From Muribaculaceae bacterium Zag1 (GTDB taxonomy: Bacteria > Bacteroidota > Bacteroidia > Bacteroidales > Muribaculaceae): a DNA stretch of 64,000 bases. Below are positions 57,780-64,000 of this stretch, one piece after another. The position numbers and the translations under genes were made by a program. Location: assembly GCA_002633115.1 (NCBI GenBank), contig NWBJ01000110.1:33789-97788 (forward strand), written 5' to 3'. The first letter of the stretch is position 1, and each line of letters starts with the position of its first letter. The notes under the pieces are model-generated. The model was given only the letters and a program-made list of their open reading frames with translations. It searched no databases and was not told where the DNA came from.

Positions 57780-60700
57780 GTCTGCCTCAGCAATTCGACA
57801 ACATCAACAGCCGCATCGTCGACGATTTGCGCGCAACCCTCACTGAGGGTTGCCGCATCAGCATCGCCGCTGCGACATTCTCAATCTACGCCTACGAGAC
57901 CCTCAAAAAGGAACTCGAGACAGTCGATGAGCTGCGCTTTATTTTCACATCCCCCACATTCAGCAAGGAAGGTCCCGAAAGGCAGAAGCGCGAATTCTTC
58001 ATCCCTAAAAGAGGACGCGAACAGAGCCTCTACGGCACAGAATTTGAGATAAAGCTCCGCAACCAGCTCACCCAAAAGGCCATAGCCCGCGAGTGCGCCG
58101 ATTGGATACGCCGTAAGGCGAAGTTCAAAACCAACGTTACCGCCGCGGCGATGAATCCATTTCTCAATGTGGCGCAGGATGGCGACACCTTCACATATCT
58201 GCCCTTCAAGGAATTCACCACTTCGGAGCTTGGCGCACAAGCCACATCAACCCTCAACCCTGGAGCCATGGGCTTCGGTGTCACCGATGCTACTGATATA
58301 TTCTTGAGCCAGTTCAACACCCTGTGGCGCGACCAAGAGCATATCTCAGATGTCACCGAGGCCGTGATTGACGGCATCGAGACGGTGTACAAGGAGAACG
58401 CCCCCGACTTCATCTACTTCATAACCCTCTATCATATCTTCAGGGAATTTCTTGAGGATGTGTCAGAGGATGTGCTCCCCAACGAAGCCACTGGCTTCAA
58501 GCAGAGCCGTATCTGGGGAATGCTCTACAATTTCCAGCGCGATGCAGCCTTAGCAATCATCAACAAGTTGGAGAAGTACAACGGCTGCATCCTTGCTGAC
58601 AGCGTAGGCCTTGGCAAGACATTCACTGCCCTGTCAGTGATAAAATACTACGAAGGCCGAAATAAGTCGGTGCTGGTGCTTACCCCCAAGAAACTGTACG
58701 ACAACTGGGCCACCTTCAAAGCCAATTACCGCAACAATCCCATCGCCACCGACCGCCTGCGCTACGATATCCTGCTTCATACAGATTTGTCAAGAGCCAA
58801 AGGCATGAGCAATGGCATCGACCTCGAGCGCATCAACTGGGGAAATTATGACCTTGTGGTGATTGATGAGAGCCACAATTTCCGCAACGGCGGAAAGATA
58901 ACTGGCGATCCTGATGGCGGCGAAGGCAAAGAGAACCGCTATCTCAAGCTAATGAACCAGGTGATGCGCGACGGAGTGCGCACCAAAGTGCTGATGCTAT
59001 CGGCCACGCCAGTCAACAACAGATTCCTTGACCTCAAGAACCAGCTGCAGCTGGCTTATGAGGGCGATTCGGCAAACATAAACGGTTTGCTTGACACCGA
59101 AAGTTCAATTGAAGAAATATTCCGTCAAGCCCAGCGTGCCTACAACCACTGGTGCGACCTCGCTCCCGAAGAGCGTACATCGCAACGGCTGCTGTCGAGC
59201 CTCAGCTTTGATTTCTTCAAAGTGCTCGATGCTGTGACAATAGCCCGCAGCCGCAAGCACATTGCTCGATATTATGACACTGCTGATATCGGTAGATTCC
59301 CTGAGCGCCTAGCTCCCATATCCCGCACCCCGGCCCTAACAGATTTGGCTAAGGCTCAGACGGTGACGTTCCGCGACATCTCCGAAATGCTCGAGACCCT
59401 GAACCTGTCGATATATACTCCGTCGGTCTATATCCAGCCCAGTGCCAAAAGCCGCTATGCGATGAAGTACGAGGGCCGAGGAGCCATCACTGTCGATGGC
59501 CGAGAGAAGGGCATGCGCAAGCTTATGGCCATCAACCTGCTGAAAAGGTTAGAAAGTTCAGTCAATTCGTTCCGTCTTACCTTGGATCGCATACTGGTGC
59601 TGATTGACAAAAGCCTTGCGGCAATTGACAAGTTCAAGCGTGGCGGCAGTGGCGCAATAGATGAGCCTGATGGCATTGGCGATTTCGATTCAGACGATGC
59701 CGAGACCGACCCCTTTGTCGGGCGCAAGATGGCGATCAATCTTGCCGATATGGATTACTTGTCGTGGGAACGCGACCTAAAGGCCGATCGCGAGGTACTG
59801 CAGTTGCTCTTGACTATGCTTGTCGACATCACACCCGAACATGACACCAAGCTCCAGCAGCTTATGGATGATATTCGCCACAAGGCAGCCCGTCCCATCA
59901 ATGGCCAGAACCGAAAGATACTGGTGTTTACTGCCTTTGCCGACACTGCTGAATATCTCTATCGCGAGTTGGCACCGAGAATCAAATCCGAACTTGGTCT
60001 GGAAACCGCTATGGTGACCGGCACAGTGGATGGGCGTTGGACTCTGCGGCGCAAAGACATTTCCTTCAACGCGGTACTTACCCTCTTCTCGCCTCGCTCA
60101 AAGGATAGGGAAGTCCTCTATCCCGGATGCAAGGACGAGATTGATATACTAATCGCAACTGACTGTATATCAGAGGGCCAAAACCTCCAAGACTGCGATT
60201 ATCTTATCAACTACGATATACATTGGAATCCAGTGAGGATTATCCAGCGCTTTGGGCGCATCGACCGCATCGGCAGCCAGTGTGAGCGCATCCAGCTTGT
60301 CAACTACTGGCCCGATGTGGCTCTCGACGAGTATATAAGCCTAAAGGGTAGGGTAGAGAGCAGAATGAAGGCTACTATTCTTACTGCCACTGGCGATGAC
60401 AATTTGCTGTCTGCGGATGAGCAGGGCGACCTTGAGTATCGGCGCCAGCAACTGCGCCGGCTCCAGGAGGCAGTTGTTGATATTGAGGATATGGACACAG
60501 GCGTCAACATCATGGATTTGGGACTTAACGAATTCAGAATGGACCTGTTGGCCTACGTCAAGGACCATCCAGAGGTTGAGAATGTACCCACTGGTATGCA
60601 TGCCGTGGCGGCAACGGATGGCGACATCGACCCGGGCGTGATATTCGTGCTCAAGAATCGCAATCCCGAGGTCAATATCAACCACACCAACCAGTTGCAT

Positions 60701-61045
60701 CCATTCTACATGGTTTACATTTCGATGGATGGCGAGGTGCTTATTGACCACCTCTCGCCAAAGAAATTGCTCGACACAATGCGGCTGCTATGTCGAGGCA
60801 AGACCGAACCGCTGCGCGATCTCTGCCGGCGCATTAATGCCGAGACACAGGATGGGCGAGATATGAGCTTCTACAGCGCCTTGCTGCAAGATGCTATCTC
60901 GAGCATCATCACAGTCAAGGCTGAGAGCGACATCGAGAGCCTGTTCTCAGAGGGTGAAACCTCATTCCTGCGCAACGACATCGACGGCCTCGATGACTTC
61001 GAGCTGATAACATTCCTAATAATAACAAGCCCCCCAACCCCCTAA
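57773..61045 (+). CDS. SNF2-type helicase with N-terminal PLD-like region (defence system)
   Basis: A 1090-residue protein. The first about 230 residues resemble the PLD-like domain at the start of this helicase group (RISIAAATFSIYAYETLKKE; PFKEFTTSELG), but I see no H-x-K-x4-D motif. The superfamily-2 motor follows: Walker A ADSVGLGKT (K282), D365-E-S-H, LSATPVNNR, and C-terminal motifs CISEGQNLQDCDYLINYDIH and QRFGRIDRIGSQ. It opens an operon with DUF4391 and a DNA methyltransferase. The last residues, TSPPTP, and the stop codon lie inside a dispersed repeat, so the natural end may have been altered. Expected role: translocation on DNA in a restriction-like defence system. Confidence 0.85.
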   Translation: MPRLPQQFDNINSRIVDDLRATLTEGCRISIAAATFSIYAYETLKKELETVDELRFIFTSPTFSKEGPERQKREFFIPKRGREQSLYGTEFEIKLRNQLTQKAIARECADWIRRKAKFKTNVTAAAMNPFLNVAQDGDTFTYLPFKEFTTSELGAQATSTLNPGAMGFGVTDATDIFLSQFNTLWRDQEHISDVTEAVIDGIETVYKENAPDFIYFITLYHIFREFLEDVSEDVLPNEATGFKQSRIWGMLYNFQRDAALAIINKLEKYNGCILADSVGLGKTFTALSVIKYYEGRNKSVLVLTPKKLYDNWATFKANYRNNPIATDRLRYDILLHTDLSRAKGMSNGIDLERINWGNYDLVVIDESHNFRNGGKITGDPDGGEGKENRYLKLMNQVMRDGVRTKVLMLSATPVNNRFLDLKNQLQLAYEGDSANINGLLDTESSIEEIFRQAQRAYNHWCDLAPEERTSQRLLSSLSFDFFKVLDAVTIARSRKHIARYYDTADIGRFPERLAPISRTPALTDLAKAQTVTFRDISEMLETLNLSIYTPSVYIQPSAKSRYAMKYEGRGAITVDGREKGMRKLMAINLLKRLESSVNSFRLTLDRILVLIDKSLAAIDKFKRGGSGAIDEPDGIGDFDSDDAETDPFVGRKMAINLADMDYLSWERDLKADREVLQLLLTMLVDITPEHDTKLQQLMDDIRHKAARPINGQNRKILVFTAFADTAEYLYRELAPRIKSELGLETAMVTGTVDGRWTLRRKDISFNAVLTLFSPRSKDREVLYPGCKDEIDILIATDCISEGQNLQDCDYLINYDIHWNPVRIIQRFGRIDRIGSQCERIQLVNYWPDVALDEYISLKGRVESRMKATILTATGDDNLLSADEQGDLEYRRQQLRRLQEAVVDIEDMDTGVNIMDLGLNEFRMDLLAYVKDHPEVENVPTGMHAVAATDGDIDPGVIFVLKNRNPEVNINHTNQLHPFYMVYISMDGEVLIDHLSPKKLLDTMRLLCRGKTEPLRDLCRRINAETQDGRDMSFYSALLQDAISSIITVKAESDIESLFSEGETSFLRNDIDGLDDFELITFLIITSPPTP

Positions 61046-61052
61046 AGGGGGA
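61029..61052. repeat. Poly-C/poly-G hairpin repeat, copy 5 of 5
   Basis: GCCCCCCAACCCCCTAAAGG followed by GGGAG; the core palindrome is at 61038-61051. It overlaps the last codons and stop of the helicase gene and lies only 7 bases before the DUF4391 start. Confidence 0.8.
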
Positions 61053-61058
61053 GTTGCT

Positions 61059-61751
61059 ATGATGACGAATCTTTTGCGGTTTCCGACCTCGACATATGTG
61101 GGAAAGGCGATTCCCAAATCGAAATTCATTGCCGCCAGCGCAAAGCCCACGGCGATGAGGGAATTCCTTACTCGCGAAATAGAAGCTGTGCATCTGCTAA
61201 ATGTGCTGCGCTATGACAACGTGGGCGTGACCATGGGCGACAAGGTGAGCGAAATTGACGTGTTCCACTTCCGCACTAAATCGGACAGTTACGATGATGA
61301 TATGCTGTGCCAGCTTGATGCCCTTATGCCTCGCCACACCATGATGGTGGTCGAGCATGGTGGCAAGGCCGACTTGCTGATGCAGCACAAGGAGCGGGTG
61401 GAGCGAAAGGACACTTCGACATGGCGAGTGGTGAAGACCATAACCTTGCGGGATGTCGATTTGCTGGAGTGTCCTGTGAGGCTGGAGGGTACGGATATGG
61501 ATTCGGTGTATTTCGGGTTGCTGTCGGCGTTGTCGGGATACGAGATTGACCGGGAAGAGACGATGCGTCTGGTGAACCAGCTTGAGGCCGACTTAGAGCA
61601 GAAGACACGAGCCGCCGCTGCACTCAAGAAGAAGCTCCACGCGGAGAAGCAGTACAATATCCAACGCCTCTACAACAAGGAGCTCCGAAAGCTCAACCAG
61701 GAGATAACGGAGATAACAACGCGATTAGAAGATATGAGGAAGAAACCATAG
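61059..61751 (+). CDS. DUF4391-family protein
   Basis: A 230-residue protein. The core (FLTREIEAVHLLNVLRYDNV, KVSEIDVFHF, HTMMVVEHGGKADLLMQHKE) matches the DUF4391 pattern, and a C-terminal coiled coil follows (VNQLEADLEQKTRAAAALKK). DUF4391 proteins are typically encoded between a helicase and a type III-like methyltransferase, exactly as here. The biochemical role is not known. It starts 13 bases after the helicase stop and is probably co-transcribed. The alternating D/E, E-x-G-K pattern hints at a nuclease-like fold, but that is speculation. Confidence 0.75.
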   Translation: MMTNLLRFPTSTYVGKAIPKSKFIAASAKPTAMREFLTREIEAVHLLNVLRYDNVGVTMGDKVSEIDVFHFRTKSDSYDDDMLCQLDALMPRHTMMVVEHGGKADLLMQHKERVERKDTSTWRVVKTITLRDVDLLECPVRLEGTDMDSVYFGLLSALSGYEIDREETMRLVNQLEADLEQKTRAAAALKKKLHAEKQYNIQRLYNKELRKLNQEITEITTRLEDMRKKP

Positions 61752-61756
61752 GAATA

Positions 61757-61870
61757 AAAACCACGGATTACACGGATTACACGGATTGATAATGGTGGGA
61801 CTAAAACCACGGATTTTCACGGATTTCCTGCGTCAGCCCACCTTATCACTTATCACTAATACTTTATACC
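61757..61870. repeat. Short dispersed repeats between DUF4391 and the methyltransferase
   Basis: ACCACGGATT-type repeats (61760-61788 and 61805-61826), relatives of the copy at 28395, followed by CCTTATCACTTATCACTAAT (61841-61860), which resembles TTTATCACTTATCACTTATA between tamB and tamL (23511-23530). No gene. Confidence 0.7.
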
Positions 61871-61877
61871 TAACGAA

Positions 61878-63809
61878 ATGGAATTTGAACGATTACCACA
61901 TACTACTGCTGATGGGGTGGAGCTGACGATGGAGGCGCTGTATCGGATAGCGCCATCGTGCTTCACCGAGGCCATGGGCGAGGATGGCAAGGTGCATCGG
62001 GTGGTGGATTTCAAGGTGTTGCGCCAACTGCTTGGCGATAATGCCGTGGACGATGCCGATGAGATGTACCAATTCACATGGCCTGGCAAGCGCCAAGCCC
62101 GATATGAGGCGGCGCGACCCATTGACAAGACGCTCCGTCCTGTCAAGGAGGATTCTGTCGACTGGGATACCACGCAAAACCTCTACATCGAGGGCGACAA
62201 TCTCGAGGTGCTCAAGCTCCTCCAGAAATCCTACATGGACCAAGTCAAGATGATCTACATCGATCCACCATATAATACCGGCAACGACTTTGTCTACAAT
62301 GATGATTATTCACAATCATCATCAGATTTCGATGCTGCCTCTGGCAATGTCGATGACCTCGGTCAGCGCTTTCGCAAAAACACCGACAGTAATGGCCGCT
62401 TCCATTCCGATTGGTGCTCAATGATGTACTCCCGATTATCGATAGCCCGTACGTTGCTTTCAGAAGATGGTGTAATCTTCATTTCTATGGATGATTCCGA
62501 GATTGAGAATTTAACGAAAATATGTAATGAAATCTTTGGAGAACAAAATTTTGTTGAGGTTCTTAAATGGAAGAAAAAGAAACAGCCATCCTTTTTGGCT
62601 AAACATACGGCTAAAATGATGGAGTATGTTTTGGTATATGCTAAAGAATGGGAATGTTTGGAAAAACTTTCGATTGAAGGCACATCAGACTCCACTAAAA
62701 AAGTGATTAATCTTTCAAATCCGGAGTCGGAGCGTGTATTCAAAATTGGAGTTCGTGTTAAAGGGATTGTTAATGGGATTATCCCAGCGGGAGCCTATAC
62801 TGTTAGAACGATGACCGTGGAATATCTTAGCGATGTTAAAGTTCAAAATGGTAGAACGATAGAGGAAATAAGAGTAAAATCCAAATTCTCTGTATCCCAA
62901 GACACCCTGAATAAATATATGGATGAGGATCTCCTTTTTATCACCGCTCAAAAGGGATTAAGGAGGGATGTATCAAATGAAGAATTGGGATCCCGTAAAT
63001 CTATAACAGATTTATTGTTATCTGATTGGGGCGATAATCAAGAAAGCGATAGAGAATTTTTGAGTCTTTTCCCAGCTAAATATTTTGATTTTGTAAAACC
63101 AATAAATTTGATTGGTAATCTGGTAAAATGTATAGATTCACAAAGTAAAATTATTCTCGATTTCTTCTCTGGATCAGCTACAACTGCCCATGCTGTAATG
63201 AAACTGAATGCTGAGGATGGAGGCAATCGTAAATTCATTTTGGTTCAGTTACCAGAAGAAACAGAAAATGATTCTGAGGCCAGAAAGGCTGGATACAAAA
63301 ATATCTGCGAGATAGGTAAGGAGCGCATCCGCCGTGCTGGAAAGAAGGTGAAGGAAGAGGCTGGCCTGCAAGGCCAGGACTTGGATATCGGTTTCCGAGT
63401 GTTTCGAGTGGATAGCAGCAACTTCGAGGACGTGAAGAAGGCGCCGAATGAGTATGACCAGGCTACGCTGGATGTGTTTGAAGACAATGTGAAGCTTGAC
63501 CGCAATGACCTTGATTTGCTATTCGGAGCTATGCTGGCGTGGGGAGTGCCGTTGTCGGCGCCGATGCGCACTGAGGTGGTCGATGGCAAGGAAATCCATG
63601 TTGTCGATGATGGTGACCTTGTAGCCTGCTTTGCCAAGGATATCGATGATGCAGTTATAGAGGCCATGTGTCAGAATGCGCCTTTGAGGCTGCTGTTCCG
63701 CGACAGCTCGTTTGCCGATGACAAACAGAAGATTAATCTCTTTGAGCGCATCAAGCAGCTCCTCGACTGGGACGAGGCGCAAGCCCTAAACTCCATTAGG
63801 GTAATTTGA
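61878..63809 (+). CDS. Beta-class DNA adenine methyltransferase (type III Mod-like)
   Basis: A 643-residue protein. The catalytic motif D129-P-P-Y with N-T-G-N-D-F comes first, and the AdoMet motif DFFSGSATTAHAV follows at about 428-440, the order of beta-class N6-adenine or N4-cytosine methyltransferases and of type III Mod subunits. Target recognition is expected between them. That central stretch (about 62460-63300) is visibly A+T-richer and uses different codons from both ends of the gene. It follows the helicase and DUF4391 genes and would mark host DNA so that the partner proteins spare it. Confidence 0.88.
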   Translation: MEFERLPHTTADGVELTMEALYRIAPSCFTEAMGEDGKVHRVVDFKVLRQLLGDNAVDDADEMYQFTWPGKRQARYEAARPIDKTLRPVKEDSVDWDTTQNLYIEGDNLEVLKLLQKSYMDQVKMIYIDPPYNTGNDFVYNDDYSQSSSDFDAASGNVDDLGQRFRKNTDSNGRFHSDWCSMMYSRLSIARTLLSEDGVIFISMDDSEIENLTKICNEIFGEQNFVEVLKWKKKKQPSFLAKHTAKMMEYVLVYAKEWECLEKLSIEGTSDSTKKVINLSNPESERVFKIGVRVKGIVNGIIPAGAYTVRTMTVEYLSDVKVQNGRTIEEIRVKSKFSVSQDTLNKYMDEDLLFITAQKGLRRDVSNEELGSRKSITDLLLSDWGDNQESDREFLSLFPAKYFDFVKPINLIGNLVKCIDSQSKIILDFFSGSATTAHAVMKLNAEDGGNRKFILVQLPEETENDSEARKAGYKNICEIGKERIRRAGKKVKEEAGLQGQDLDIGFRVFRVDSSNFEDVKKAPNEYDQATLDVFEDNVKLDRNDLDLLFGAMLAWGVPLSAPMRTEVVDGKEIHVVDDGDLVACFAKDIDDAVIEAMCQNAPLRLLFRDSSFADDKQKINLFERIKQLLDWDEAQALNSIRVI

Positions 63810-63928
63810 GATGAACCTCCCTGCTACCCCGTAGGGTTGGGTGTTCAAAATTTGATATCATAAATTTAAACAGAATTTGTCAGTAAATTATTGAATACGA
63901 ATAATTTTAATAAGATGTTTAACGTAAA
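63810..63928. other. Gene-free stretch after the methyltransferase
   Basis: Contains CTACCCCGTAGGGTT (63823-63837), a relative of the small palindromes at 28474 and 28524, then A/T-rich sequence. No gene. Confidence 0.6.
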
Positions 63929-63960
63929 TTTGCAAATCTCGCATGGAATCCGTAACTTTG
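63929..63960 (+). promoter_or_regulatory. Full-consensus promoter of the last gene
   Basis: TTTG (63929-63932), exactly 20 bases, then TAACTTTG (63953-63960), 18 bases before the next start codon. Confidence 0.75.
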
Positions 63961-63978
63961 CACAAAAACTGACAAGTT

Positions 63979-64000
63979 ATGGCATCAAAGAAGAAGGAAG
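63979..64000 (+). CDS. Start of a further gene, cut by the window edge
   Basis: ATG followed by codons for A-S-K-K-K-E, in frame to the edge. Only seven codons are visible, so no identity can be given. A type III Res-like helicase-nuclease is often found in this place. The separate promoter shows that it can be transcribed apart from the methyltransferase. Confidence 0.6.

Overview
The window looks like a chromosomal piece of a gut Bacteroidales, most likely a Muribaculaceae-type organism (order fairly sure; family only a guess). Evidence: repeated Bacteroidota promoters (TTTG or TTG, about 20 bases, then TAnnTTTG), almost no Shine-Dalgarno sequences, TamL/TamB-type outer-membrane genes, a TonB receptor followed by DUF6850- and DUF4876-type proteins, a BACON-type domain, a GH51 arabinofuranosidase, and an integrase of the Bacteroidota SAM-like family. 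No transposase, reverse transcriptase, CRISPR array or rRNA was found.

Layout. 1-5.5 kb: end of a HEPN/MNT pair, decayed fragments, an AraC regulator divergent from an aldo/keto reductase, a SUMF1-fold lipoprotein and a DUF4143-type ATPase bracketed by two near-identical 27-base palindromes. 5.8-15.8 kb: envelope genes on the + strand (lipoprotein, M16 peptidase, TonB receptor, then a lipoprotein, a beta-barrel and a DUF4876 surface protein). 15.9-20.9 kb: GH51 arabinofuranosidase and a large secreted GLUG-type protein. 21.2-28.3 kb: tamB and tamL on the minus strand. 28.5-47.4 kb: a prophage segment ending at a tRNA-Arg(CCU) with a tyrosine integrase. It holds only tail, tail-tip and lysis genes: no terminase, portal, capsid, tube or repressor gene is visible. 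47.4-52.3 kb: Rpn-type nuclease, a truncated ATPase, a secreted protein, a Crp/Fnr regulator and an SDR with a charged Pro-rich tail. 52.4-64 kb: a defence-like island with an AAA/PD-(D/E)XK ATPase, an AlbA/Schlafen-type ATPase with decayed relatives, and a helicase - DUF4391 - beta-class DNA methyltransferase operon, with another gene starting at the right edge.

The most notable signals are: (1) two adjacent paralogous phage tail-tip genes, each with an in-frame run of nine G near its start, where a slip of one base either way gives an early stop, as expected of phase-variable receptor-binding proteins; (2) a tail-only prophage whose remaining genes are all intact, with a candidate unimolecular spanin and a small antisense membrane peptide behind a near-perfect promoter; (3) a strongly structured leader, with mutually exclusive stems and a sequestered start codon, ahead of the defence helicase; (4) a methyltransferase whose middle looks swapped in from an A+T-richer source; and (5) several families of dispersed hairpins placed at gene ends, one of which seems to have interrupted a gene and another of which supplies the end of the helicase reading frame.
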